Source of the DNA: Platerodrilus igneus
Lineage: Eukaryota > Arthropoda > Insecta > Coleoptera > Lycidae
Reading direction: 5' to 3'
DNA length: 64,000 bases
Assembly: GCA_036346225.1 (NCBI GenBank)
Contig: JARFIW010001342.1
Span: 1,105,001-1,169,000, forward strand
The position numbers and the translations under genes are program-made. Positions 12,865-25,059 of this stretch are shown here, in pieces (position 1 is the stretch's first letter; each line of letters starts with the position of its first letter). Below the pieces are notes generated by a model, which saw only the letters and a program-made list of their open reading frames with translations, made no database searches and was not told the DNA's origin.

Positions 12865-15735
12865 GTTGGCTAAGTCATGCTCGTAGCAGCTTAAGCCCTG
12901 TCAACTCCGCGGAGTCGCAAGTTCGATTCCTACCCATTTTGCAATAGCACTTGTCAATGTTCTGGAATGTTCGCAAAGTAGACAAAGTCGCCATTTAGCC
13001 GTTGATGCATCCATGATGATCTAATAAAACATCAGATTAAAGAACAAATTATCAGATATTTCACATCACCCGAAGTTCTATTCCTGCCTGCGACTACAAT
13101 TTTTCAATAGCATTTATCGATGTTTTGGGGTATTGACAAAGTAGACGAGGGCGCCATGGAGCTGTTGATGTAACCGTGGTGCTTTAATACAATATCAGAT
13201 TAGAACCAAGCACCTGATGAAAATAGTCCGAGCTTCGTTGCATCGTAGGTTCAATTCCAACCTGTGGTTACAATTTTTCAATAGCATTTGTCACTTCGCA
13301 ACGTAGATCAGGGCGCCATTTAGCTGTTAATGCATTCATAGTGCTTTAATAGGACTTCAGATCAAAATGATACATCTGACGAGTTATTTGAGCTTCGTAG
13401 CATCGTAAGTTCGATTCGTAGTTGCGATCTCAATTTTTTAATAGCATTTTTTGCTGTTCTGGGGTGTTGACAAAGTAGACGAGGGCGTCATTTAGCTGTA
13501 GATGCATCCATATCGCTTAAATAGGATATCAGATTAAAGAACCAGGCACCTCATGAATTATTTGAACTTCGTACCATCTCAAGTTCAACTCCCACCCACC
13601 TCCGATCACAGCTTTTCCATAAACTTTGTTGTTATTCTGGGATGTTTGCATGGTAGATGAGGACGGAATTTAACTGTTGATGCATCGACAATGCTTTAAT
13701 AGAACATCTGATTAAAGAACCAAGCATCTGATCAATTATCTGAACTTCGTGGTACTGCAAGTTCGATTCGTAGCTGCAGTCTTAATTTTTCAATAACATT
13801 CGTTGCTGGTCTGAGATGATCGCAACGTAGACGAGTGAGTCATTTGGCTGTTGATGCGTTCATGGCGTTATTAGGTAAAAAAATTTAATTAAGTAATTAA
13901 TCTGATGAATTTATAAGGTTCGTAGCATCGAATATTCGAATCCTACCTGCGCTCAAAATTTTCAAAATCATTTGTCGATGTTCTGTGGCGTTCGCAAAGT
14001 AGACTAAAGCGCCACTCAGCCGTTGACGTATCCACAGTGCTTTAATAGAACACCAGAATAAAGAACCAAGCATCTGAAGAACTAGCCGCGCTTCGTAGCG
14101 TCGTAAGTTTCATCCCTATCTTTGGTCTCATTTTATCAATAACATTTATTTTGCTGATCTGGCGTGTTCGCAAATTAGACAAAGTGCCATTTAGCTATTG
14201 ACGCATTCATACTACTTTAAATACAATATAAGATTAACAAGCATCTGATGAATTATCTGAGCTTCGTAGCAGCGTAAGTTCAATTCCTGCCTGCGGTCTC
14301 AATCTCTTGGTAACATTTGTCGCTGTTGTAGGATGTACGCAACGAAGACAAAGCCGCCATTTTGCTGTTGATGGATGCATGGTGTTTTCATAGAACATCA
14401 GATTAAAAGACCAAGCATCTGATGAATTATCCGAGCTTCGTAGCAGCGTAAGTTCGATTCCTACCTACGTTTTAAATTTTTCAATAACATTTCTATGTGG
14501 TTATCTGTACTCGCAACGTAGACAAAAGTATCAGTTAGCTGTTGATGCATCCATGGTGCTTTAATAGAATATCAGGTAAAAAACCAAGCATCTGATGAAT
14601 TAGGAGCTTCGTAGCATCGTAAGTTCGATTCCTTTCTGTGGTCTCAGTCTCTTGATAACATTTGTCTGTTCTAGGAAGTTGGCAACGAAGACAAAGCTGG
14701 CATTTAGCTGTTGATGGTTGCGTTGTGTTTTAATAGAATATCAGATTAAAGGATCAAGCTTCTGATGAATTTACTAAGCCTCGTAGCAGCGTAAGTTCGA
14801 TTCCTACCTGCGTTTTCAATTTTTCTATAACATTTCTATCAGTTTATCTGTACTCGCAACGAAGACAAAAGTGTTATTTAGATGTTGATGCATCCATGGT
14901 GGTTTAATAGAATATCAGGTGACAAACAAAGCATCTCATGAATTATGAACTTCGTAGCATCGTAAGTTCGATTCCTTCCTGCGGTCTCAATCTCTTCATA
15001 TCATTTGTCGCTGTTCTAGGATGTTCGCAACGAAGACAAACTCGCCATTTAGCTGTTGATGGATGCGTAGTGTTTTAATATAATATCAGATTAAAGGATC
15101 AAGCATCTGATGAATTATCCGAGCTTCGTAGCAGCGTAAGTTCGATTTCTTCCTGCGGTCTCAATCTCTTGATAACATTTGTCGCTGTTCTAGTATGTTC
15201 GCAACGACAAAGCCGCCATTTAGCTGTTGATTGATTCATAGTGTTTTAATATAATATGAGATTAAAGGACCGAGCATCCGATGAATTATTTGAACTTCGT
15301 AGCAGCGTAAGTTCGATTCCTAACTACGTTTTCAATTTTTCAATAACATTTCTATATGTTTATCTCTACTCGCAACGTAGACAAAAGTGTCAGTTAGCTG
15401 TTGATGCATCCATGGTGCTTTAATATAATATCACGTGAAAAACCAAGCATTTGATGAATTACGAGCTTCGTAGCATCGTAAGTTCGATTCCTTCCTGCGG
15501 TCTTAATCTCTTAATAATATTTGTCTCTGTTCTAGGATATTCGTAACGAAAACAAAGCCGCCATTTAGCTGTTGGGTTTTAATAGAATATCCGATTAAAG
15601 GACCAAGCATCTGATAAATTATCTGAGCTTCGTAGCGTTCGATTCCTACCCGCGATTCCTACAAAATCAGATTAACAACCAAGCAGCTGATGAATTATCT
15701 GAGTTCCTAGCGTCGCATGCTCGATTTTGTAATGC
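12865..15735 (+). repeat. tandem array, ~172-bp unit carrying a tRNA T-arm-like B-box (about 17 copies)
   Basis: GAGCTTCGTAGCAGCGTAA followed by GTTCGATTCCTACCTGCGG recurs near 13240, 13400, 13565, 13745, 13920, 14093, 14262, 14433, 14607, 14787, 14951, 15124, 15294, 15469 and 15629, 160-180 bp apart. Other unit words are CATTTAGCTGTTGATGCAT, AATATCAGATTAAAG and AAGCATCTGATGAATTA. GTTCGATTCC fits the RNA polymerase III B-box consensus GGTTCGANTCC. A weak A-box-like TTAGCTGTTGATG lies about 100 bp before it. No complete cloverleaf was found. Relatives occur at 15900, 33360 and 33730. Confidence 0.87.
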
Positions 15736-17034
15736 TAAAACGATTTATCACAAGCCGCGATGTTTGCTTGGGATTGTTTGTAATGTGCGGAGGAGATCCG
15801 CGGTTCTTCCAAATAAAAATTGAACAAAAAACAATTACACGGTTACTTTATTCCAAACCATAGTGTGACAGCAACGTTATGTCCTTAACGTGTTGTGCGG
15901 ATTCCATAAAATCGCAGGTTCAATTCTTGCCTGCGGCATCTATTTTTTAATATTCTGTAGTTGTTGGATCTAGTAGTTAGTGCGTCCTAAATCTTCTCAA
16001 TTAAAAAATTTAAAGTTAAGAGTCCCAAACTGTAAAAGAAATTCATCCTCGGGCAATTAATGACTCTCATAACGTGATGTCTCAAACGCCAAGACGTAAT
16101 AAAAACCCTGACACGATACAAACGAGGTCGCAATTTACCAACAGCTTGCACGCGCATACAAAACACTCGATACAAAATTAATCTTCGGACAAAGAAGTCT
16201 TTTTGAACACCTGCCACCTGCTATTTGCGACACAGCTTCTCAGATCAGCTGCCAATCAATTAATCACAACACAAAAAGTCATTTTTATCTATAAAATAAA
16301 CGAAAGTGTTAGATAAGGTCGGTTGTTTTAGCTATTCTAGTTTTGACCTCCGAAAATAATTTATAGGTGTTGTGAAAAAAACACAATTTTCTTTGCCAAC
16401 ATTTGCACACCTTTAATTCGAAAGAATTTTCGAGGACAGTGGGCAGGTGTCGATTTATCCCAATTTAAACACGTTCGCAGAAATAATTGCAGCAGCAGCT
16501 GAAACAATTTGATTTTTTACAGTTGTATATTTTTACAAATCGAGGTCAGCTATAAAATATACAGTTGATAATTTGTCAAGATTGTATTGATCCGTGGCGT
16601 TGTTAAAGTTAAATCAATGAATGTATCGCGAGCGCCACCTTGTTGAGATATGCTGAAGCTTTACATAACGCAGTGGTTCTGTTCTATACTAGACAAAGCA
16701 CGTGGGCGAATTAAATACCGATCTTTATAGCATTAAGGTTAATAACCTAATAATTTTTAAAGTTTATTTAAATTAGTTACAGAAGCAAAGGCGTATTAAA
16801 AGACCAATGGGAAATAGATCAACGCTTTGCATATGACATTATATAACTAACCTAATCTTTAAACCGTAATATTTAAGTTTAATAACATTTTTTTTTTAGG
16901 TTAACAAACACGATTACTATTACTACAAACCTTTTGTGATAAATTACCGGACATTACAAAGCCGGTGAAGATTTATTTATCCCAAAGATTCTAGGTTAAA
17001 AAACATTTCCCGGGACTTACTCCAATAAGCAGCA
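15736..17034. other. non-repetitive stretch, no gene recognised
   Basis: AT-rich sequence between arrays. It contains a decayed relative of the ~172-bp satellite near 15895-15950 (GGTTCAATTCTTGCCTGCGG). No coding exon was seen. Confidence 0.45.
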
Positions 17035-17240
17035 AATATGTTCTTCCCACTTGATAGGACATGGGACTAAGGGTAGGATCACATGCATCCTAACTAACAT
17101 GACACACGCAACAATGAACGCAAAAAAACAATTAAAATGCAACAAAAATCACTGACGCAAGCGGGATTCGATCCTGCAACCCCAGGTAGTACAAAAAGCA
17201 AAACTAGCTTTTCTCTGCCTCACGCAACTGAACACCCACC
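17035..17240 (-). repeat. isolated tRNA-like module related to the 19-22 kb array
   Basis: Read on the minus strand, GGTTGCAGGATCGAATCCCG at about 17170-17190 resembles the T-arm module of the array starting at 19150. CCCACTTGATAGG at 17047 resembles CCCACTTGACAAG at 19277. It flanks the GCTAGC-rich array on its left. Confidence 0.5.
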
Positions 17241-17269
17241 CCCTCCCACATCGTACTGATAATGCTAGC

Positions 17270-18560
17270 GTAAACTATTTATATCTAACGCAACCTGGCG
17301 CGCCCCTTACAAAAGCTAGCGCATCAAACTTTTGGTATTTACGGGACTAAGAAGTCGAAGTCTAACCCCTCCGTGGTAAAGGAATTAAGTTACTTAAAGC
17401 TAGCGCAACCTAGCGCATTCCAAGAAATAGCTAGCGCAAGCATGGAAACTACATTATGGTATCTTCTTTTTTGGGAGGACTAAGTAAACGCTAGTCCCCA
17501 TGGTCGATGAATTTAGTTATACTGCGAGCCGAAGTTACTTAGAGCTGGCACAACTTAGCGTACACCAAGAAATAGCTAGCGCAGGCGTAGAAGCTGCATA
17601 GTTAGTTAGTGGCAGCTTCTTTTTTGGGAGGGCTAAGAAGTCTAACCCCTCCGTGGTGAAAGAATTAATTAATATCTCGAGCGGAAGTTACTTAGAGCTA
17701 GCGTAACCTAGCGCATCCTAACAAATAGTTAGCGTAAGCATAGAAACTACATAATGGTAGCTTCTTTTTTGGGAGGACTAAGTAAACGCTAGTCCCCATT
17801 GTGGATGAATTTAGTTATACTGCTAGCGGAAGTTATTTAGAGCTAGCACAACTTAGCGCACCCCAAGAAATAGCTAGCGCAGACATAAAAGCTACATAGT
17901 TAGTGGCAGCTTCTTTTTTGGAAGGGCTAAGAAGTCTAACACCTCCGTGGTAAAAGAATTAAGTTACACCGCTAGCGGAAGTTACTTAGAGCTAGCGTAA
18001 CCTAGCGCATCCTAACAAATAGCTAGCGTAAGCATGGAAAAAAACTACATAATGGGATCTTCTGTTTTGGAAGAGCTAAGCCCTAGTTTCCATGGTGGAT
18101 GAAATTAGTTATACTGCTAGCGGAATTTACTTAGAGCTAGCACAACTCAACGCACACCAAGAAATAGTTAGCGCAGGTGTAGAAGCTAAATAGTTAGTGG
18201 CAGCTTCATTTTTGGGAGGGCTAAGAAGTCTTACCCCTCCGTGGTGAAAGAATTAAGTTATACCTCTAGCGGAAGTTACTTAGAGCTAGCGTAACCTAGT
18301 GCATCCTAACAAATAGCTAGCGTAAGCATGGAAACTACATAATGGTATCTTCTTTTTTGGGAGGACTAAGTAAACGCTAGTCCCCATGGTGGATGAATTT
18401 AGTTATACTGCTGGAGGAAGTTACTTAGAGCTAGCACAACTTAGCGCACCCCAAGAAATAACTAGTAAAGGTATAGAACTTACATAATGGTAACTTCTTT
18501 TTTATCACTCCTGACGCAGATTATTTAGAGCTAGTGCAACCTAACGCGCCCTAAAAAAAA
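17270..18560. repeat. GCTAGC-rich tandem array, ~148-bp units in an alternating dimer
   Basis: GGAAGTTACTTAGAGCTAGC recurs near 17531, 17686, 17828, 17978, 18133, 18280 and 18424, about 148 bp apart. Two unit types alternate. One has GGGCTAAGAAGTCTAACCCC and the other has ACTAAGTAAACGCTAGTCCC, giving a higher-order period near 296 bp. The palindrome GCTAGC and near-variants occur several times per unit. Decayed units continue to about 18860. Confidence 0.88.
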
Positions 18561-18859
18561 GCTAGCGCATACATAGGAACTTTCTTCTGACAGGACTGAA
18601 TTAACGATAGACCTCCCCTATGCTAAAGCAACTCAGATATACACAACTGCCGCAATAGCGCAACCTAGCACACCCCAAGAAAGCTAGCGCACCCCAAAGC
18701 ACAGCTAGCGCAGACAACAAAACTATATTATGCGAACTCTTTGCTTCTAGGACTGAATTAACCCTTCGATCAGTGCAACTAAGTTATGCTGCTTGCACAG
18801 GTTACCTAGTGCTATCGTAACTTAGCGTACTCCAAGGTATAGCTAGCGCACCTCGAGAA

Positions 18860-19110
18860 ATAGCACCGGCAGGGTTCGACTTTAGGTACCACACAGCTTA
18901 GATTCTCTTGCTTGGCTGGATACTGTTAAGGACATATGGCCTGCCATAACGCTCAACAAAATTCACATGCGAAATTAAAATCCCAACAAAAAAATCACTA
19001 CTCCGGCAAGGTTCGATCCTGCAATTCCAGATACCATTCGTCTGCATCGCGCAACATTTGTAGATTCTGAAACCCGCTGACACTAACTCAAACCGCAATG
19101 CTTCTCTACA
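18860..19110 (-). repeat. tRNA-like module flanking the GCTAGC array on the right
   Basis: CAAGGTTCGATCCTGCAATT near 19012-19031 and GCAGGGTTCGACTTTAGG near 18870 match the second arm type of the following array. Read on the minus strand they give GGATCGAACC-type arms. Confidence 0.5.
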
Positions 19111-19149
19111 CATTCTATCTCCAACAAAAAAATTTCTAAAAACGGCTTG

Positions 19150-21920
19150 TTACTACCTGACTATAAGATCATCGACTAGTAGTCACATTGGCGCCAACTA
19201 ACATTCAACACTCCTCAAATATACAGAAATCATTAGAGTGGATAGGATTCGAACCTTCATTACGCAGCTCAGTTTTTCCCACTTGACAAGTGGAACAGAC
19301 ACCAACTGCTGTGGCCAAATGAACCTCAACTTACGCATAACACTAAAAAAGGTCGACGATAATTAAATCTCCAAGAAAAAACAATGCCACAGGCAGGTTT
19401 GATCTTACAACCCCAGATAGCCGAAGATCTACGTATGTACATCTGCCTCACGTGAGTTACATTCAAACAATTGCTGATATTTTTATACTATAAAGGCCTC
19501 TGGCACTAAATCAGAAGGGCATTACACCTCCCAACACTTTTTTGAACTTTGATGCAGATGCTTTTTCGAACAATCTCTCAAAGAAAGACATATCTTGAAA
19601 CGATTTGTGTGCACCAGACTTCAAAATGCAGAATCCCGCAGAAGAAAATCATTGGCATGGGCAAAATTCAAACCTTCAACGCCACGGACTTGTTTTTTTT
19701 CCGCATATGACCATGAGAGCGAACTGCTACGACTAAAAATGAAACGCAACATGAAATAAAGTTCACACCAACGACTGCTGCAAACAGGGTTCGACATGGC
19801 AACCTCAGATAGTTCGAGGTAAAACGTTCTTTCAGCAATAACTCAAACAATTGTCCATATGTTTTAGATTTAACTGGCCATCGACACTCAATGAGAAGTT
19901 CAGAGGGTCACTCAACACTTCTGCAAAATTTGGCTCGGGGGCTTTTTCAAATTTCAGATGTGACAACAATTTTGAAACTGTTTTTTACTATCTGACATGG
20001 AGGAATATTAAAACCACTACAATAGTGACACGATTGCAACTAATACACACCGATCTCAAATATCTAGAACAACAATGAAACTCTGCAGCAAAAAATCGTT
20101 GGCATGGAGAAGAATTGACTTTCCATACCACGCAGTTCGATTTTTCCTACATAAGTCCATGAGCGTCAACTGCTAAGACCAAACAAGCAACACGATACGA
20201 AATAAAGTTCACATCAACAACTGCTCAAACAGGATTCGATTATGCAACCTCAGGTAGTTCGAGATCAATACGTTCTCCCAGCGATCACTTAAACAATTAT
20301 CCATATTTTTATATTTTACTAGCCATTGCCACTCAATGAGACGTGCAGAAGGTAACTTAACACTTCCGCGAATGACTCAGGGGTTTTTCTAATCTCAGAT
20401 GTGACAATAATTTTGAAACTGTTACTTATTACCAGACTGGAAGGAATTTGGATACCACTACCAGTGGCATACGATTGCAATTAACACGCACTAAACCTCA
20501 AATATCCAGAACAACAATTAAACTCTACAGTAGAAAATCACTGGCATGAGCAAGTTTCGAACCTTCAACACCACACAGTTGTTTTTCCCACATATAACCA
20601 TGAGCGCGAACTGCTAAGACCAAACATGCAACACGACACGAAATAAAGTTCACAGCAACAACTAATGCAAACAGGATGCGATCCTGCTACCTCAGGTAGC
20701 TCAAGGTCAAGGTCTTTTTTCAGCAACCATTCAAACAATTGTCCATACTTTAGTCATTGACACTCAATGAGAAGTGTAGAAGTCACTCAACACTTACGCG
20801 AAATTTGACTAGGAGGCTATTTCAAACTCATATGTGACTAAAGGTCATTCAACACTTTGGCAAAGTTTGAGGTAGAGGCTTTTTCAAATCTCGAAGTGAC
20901 AATCATTTTGAAACTGTTTCCTACTACCTGCCAGGAAGGAGTATTGGGTATCAAATGGCATACGATCGCAACTAACACGCACCAGACCCCAAATATCTAG
21001 AACAACGAACTCTACAACACAAAATCATTGGCATGGGCAAAATTCGTACCTTCAACACCATGTAGTTGAGTTTTTTCTACATATGACCATAAGCGAAACT
21101 GCTAAGACCAAACATGCACACGACATGAAATAAAGTTCACATCAACAACTAATGCAAACAGAATGCGACCCTGCTACTTCAGGTAGTTCAAGGTCAAGAT
21201 CTTCTTTCAGCAACCATTCAAACAATTGTCCATATTGTAGCCATTGACACTCAATGAAAAGTGCAGAAGTCGCTCAACATTCGGAGGCTATTTCAAATCT
21301 CATATGTGACTAAAAGTCACTCAACACTTCAGCAAAGTTTGAGGTAGAGGCTTTTTCAAATCTCTAAGTGACAATCATTTTGAAACTGTTTCTTACTACC
21401 TGCCAGGAAGGAGTATTGGGTACCAAGTGGCATACAATTGCAGCTAACACGCACCAGACCCCAAATATCTAGAACAACAATTAAACTCTACAACACAAAA
21501 TCATTGGCATGGGCAAGATTCGTACCTTCAACACCATGGAGTTGAGTTTTTCCTACGTATGACCATGAGCGAAACTGCTAAGACCAAACATGCAACACGA
21601 CACAAAATAAAGTTCACAGCAACAACTGCTACAAACAGGATTCGACATGGCAACCACAGGCAGTTCGAGGTCAAAGCGATCTTTCAGCAATCAGTCAAAC
21701 AGTTGTCCATATTTTTAGATTTTACGGCCTACTGGCACTCAATGAGATGTGCAGATCAGTCAACACTTCCCCAAAATTTAAAGCAGAGGCTTTTTAAAAA
21801 ATCTCAGATGTGATTAAATGATTTTGAAACAGGTTGTTGATACCTGACTGCTGAAGTCGCAGTGGTCCAATTGATACGTAACAGACCTCAAATATTCAGA
21901 GCAACAATTAAACTCCATTG
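19150..21920 (-). repeat. tandem array, ~440-480-bp unit with two tRNA-like arms per unit
   Basis: Two words alternate. CATGGGCAAAATTCGAACCTTC occurs in variants near 19245, 19664, 20112, 20552, 21032 and 21514. AAACAGGATTCGATCCTGC occurs in variants near 19390, 19793, 20230, 20676, 21160 and 21637. On the minus strand both contain a GGTTCGAA or GGATCGAATCC arm. The first type is preceded at tRNA-like distance by TTAGCAGTTCGCGCTCATGG, which resembles an A box. Later units are longer because of a local duplication (CACTCAACACTTCGGCAAAG segment near 20770-20880 and 21250-21360). Confidence 0.82.
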
Positions 21921-24900
21921 TAGCGAACGACATCTCTAAGCTCCAATATTAAAACTTGTCAGTTCTGGACTGCCCAACGCGACCTAATTTGTACTACTAG
22001 ATATTTTTATATTCAAGTCTCGTTAAACGTTAAAGAATACGAGAACAGAGTTCGGTGCCTGGTTCAGACTATAGGACTCCATTAGTAAGATCAGACAGGC
22101 TTTAACCACCATGCAGCACTATAAATATCCAATCAGCAAAAAACTTTTCGGTAAAATTTCGTTCACGCGAGAAGGCTTCGAACTTCCAACTCCACTCGAC
22201 CGACATATATCAAAATCCACAGATTTCGTCTGACCCAGCGGGCTATTTTTCAACAATCTCAGCTATTTATGAGTCGGAAGCTTTTTCAAATGGCTTTAAA
22301 AGAAATGGCCTTAAGCACAAAAACCTCAAGGAATTATCTCAAATAAACAATAAAATTTCTTCCACCTGACGGAACCATCGACCATCAATTACCAAGGTTG
22401 TTCTACCCCAACCAAGCTATGTAGATGTAGACCAACATTAAGTACTCTTTCAAAAACAATTGAGTCACCAGATGGTTCGAACCTGCAAAATAATGCAGCT
22501 CTTGGCTTGCTCCAGACCATCTACTTACAAACACTTGGGGATGTTTTAGATTGACCACAAAGGTTTGCTCTTAGTGGACGCAGAAAGCAAAAACTTTCAA
22601 CTTTTGCACTGTAGAATTCATCCCCGTTCCTGGGGAGGTTCAAGTTGTGTATGTAATTCAGAATTTTCTTAGGAATGCGAACTTTTCATTCCCACCAGCA
22701 TATCGCCCGATCTGATTTGAAAAATTCAAAAAGGTTCAGATTCCCCAGAAAATTCTGTATTAAGTTCATACCTCGAACCATCGTGAGGTCACGCGGAACC
22801 CGGATAAATGCCAAAGTGCAAAAATACACCGGATATCGTTTTCGGCGTCTGCTGCTTTTTGGTCGGTTACGGACTACCACCGGGTGGCGAAAACAAATCG
22901 AAATGATCACCACATAAAACAGAAGACTTACCTTGGTTACCATTACAAGACCATATGGAACTTAATTTAGTGACAAATTTGCGGCCAAACAACGAAGACG
23001 AGAGGTGGAAAACAAGTCTATACCAACTCAATCACCGTAGACTGGGCTCATAATTGTGAGGTTTTTTGGCCTTTCGAAAGCTCATACATTGCTTGTTTAT
23101 TTTTGTCATTAACTTGAGGTTTGTAACCGCGTTGGCACATTTCATTCAGTGTCAGTGTTCCAAAAATTGACATCTTTAAATCATATAAAGGGCAACACCA
23201 ACAACTTTAGCCAAATTGTTGAAGAAATGCGAAAAACCTTTTGACACTTTATGAAACCCTCCGAATTATTGAACATCTCCTAATCGCGAACACCGCCAAA
23301 TGAGCATTCCGTCCTACTTTTCGTATCATTCTAGCAGAAAACGTTCCCAAAGAAAAATTTAAACCCTCACCAAACGCTTGTAAAAGAACAACAATGTTTT
23401 TCTCATAGTTGAGTACACCAAGCTCCCAATGTTTCTTCGAAATCTCCAACAAGCCTTGGAACTTCCCAATGAAACAGAAAAATTGTACACGTTTCCTAGC
23501 CAGGAAAAATTGTAAACGTTCCCTAGCAAGGAAATCCCGTCCCAAATATAGCTAAAAAGCACATCCACTTCGATTTTCCTCGCAAATCCAGAGGTCCAAA
23601 AACGACCACTTTACATGGTACTCAAATGGCTCAAAATTCCACTTCACCACAACACAAAAATTGCGGGTAGAAAGATTTTTCTCGAAAAGAGAACTCTTCA
23701 ACGCACAAAATTAAAAAATGTTACCAAACATCTCCGAAAACCAGTTCAGAAGTCTGTAGCAAACGAAGTTTTCACTGGCTGAATTTTTGGAACGTTTTGA
23801 ACAACCAGCTATCTGAAAAATTGCGAAGTAGGAGTATTTCCCAGTATGGAGAGTGCTATTTGTTGACTCTCCAGTAGGAAAAAAGTTCCTAGAAGTCCTT
23901 CAAGGGAAAAGCTCCTTCACTTTTCTGAAAAAATTGCGACAAGCTGACCAGGGTCTATCGCTGCCAACCCTACATTACAATAACGGCAGCGAGCATTTGA
24001 AAAAACAGAATTGTTTCGTAATGAAGAGAAGTCAGAAAACACCCATTCATTTGAAAAATGTGACAAAGCATCCCGACAATCCGTTCTGAACAGTACGAAA
24101 ATTAGTAAACCTCGACGTTTTCATTTGCAAGGTTTTTCAAGAATGATGATGAATGAGAGCAAATAATTCGCGAAAGCTTCTCAAAATCATTCCTTTACCC
24201 TTAAGCGTGCGCGCTGAGGAGAAGTGGCGAGCTTTGCTCTATCAAGCCGCGTGTTATACAAAATGCTTGCTCGAAGCAACGCAGAGGTATAATGCGAACG
24301 TTGAACCCTAAGATACGTTGATGACTTAATGATGGGTATTTTACTAGCTATTATTAGAAATAGCGGTCTTGTCGTATGTCCAAAATAGTTTAGAAACACT
24401 TTCCTTCCATTGGCCCTGAATGAACTTCTCCAAACTACCTTTCCTAACCTCTGAGAAATCAAAGCTCTTCAGCGTCAACAAATACAATAACAAATTCAGC
24501 CGTTATACATTAACGGCAAACCTATTATTCAAACCATTCACCCACACCATGTGGGAAGAAGATAGATCAAGCAAGTAATCACAGCAAGTGCACGATCGCA
24601 GTGCACTAACCGCAAGAACCCGTTAGGTAAGTAGATGAACGACAAACAACACTGCCGGATTCCTATAGACGGCGCTATTCTACAACTTGGACGCCAAACA
24701 CCCGCAGAACTACGGTCGGTCGTTCACCGACCGGTCATCGGCATCCGCCCTACGAACTCTTCGAATTATTGGACAGAGGAATTTATTTAATGACCTCGAC
24801 TATTATTGTAGAGTGTAGTGTAGATATTAATCTATTTCAAAGGAGTCACGATATAGCGCATTGCATGGAAGCTCTGAACTCGAGCAACGCTGAAGTTTAA

Positions 24901-25059
24901 TGTATACGGGACAAGTCAACGAACCAGAAATCAATTATTTTAGCATATCTGATGGGTTAATATCCGCGATACTTTACATAATACTTTGTTTATAAGCGAG
25001 TTTTGTATTCAGGTGTCAAAAGGACATCACTCTTCCTGTGATTTACAAAGTTTAAAAGT
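21921..25059. other. mostly non-repetitive stretch, no gene recognised
   Basis: Decayed tRNA-arm-like words occur near 22170 and 22475, extending the preceding family. A short tandem duplication (GAAAAATTGTACACGTTTCC, then a near copy) lies at about 23480-23535. A perfect 8-bp hairpin CGGTCGGT-CGTTC-ACCGACCG lies near 24713-24733. The ORFs of 70-98 codons near 22686-24462 resemble no known protein. Confidence 0.4.

Noticed and set aside
12865..22530. Functional tRNA genes
   Set aside because: Only T-arm-like and weak A-box-like words are present; no complete cloverleaf with acceptor stem and anticodon loop could be built by eye.
24713..24733. Perfect 8-bp hairpin as a terminator
   Set aside because: It is a eukaryotic locus with no gene upstream, and short palindromes of this size occur by chance.
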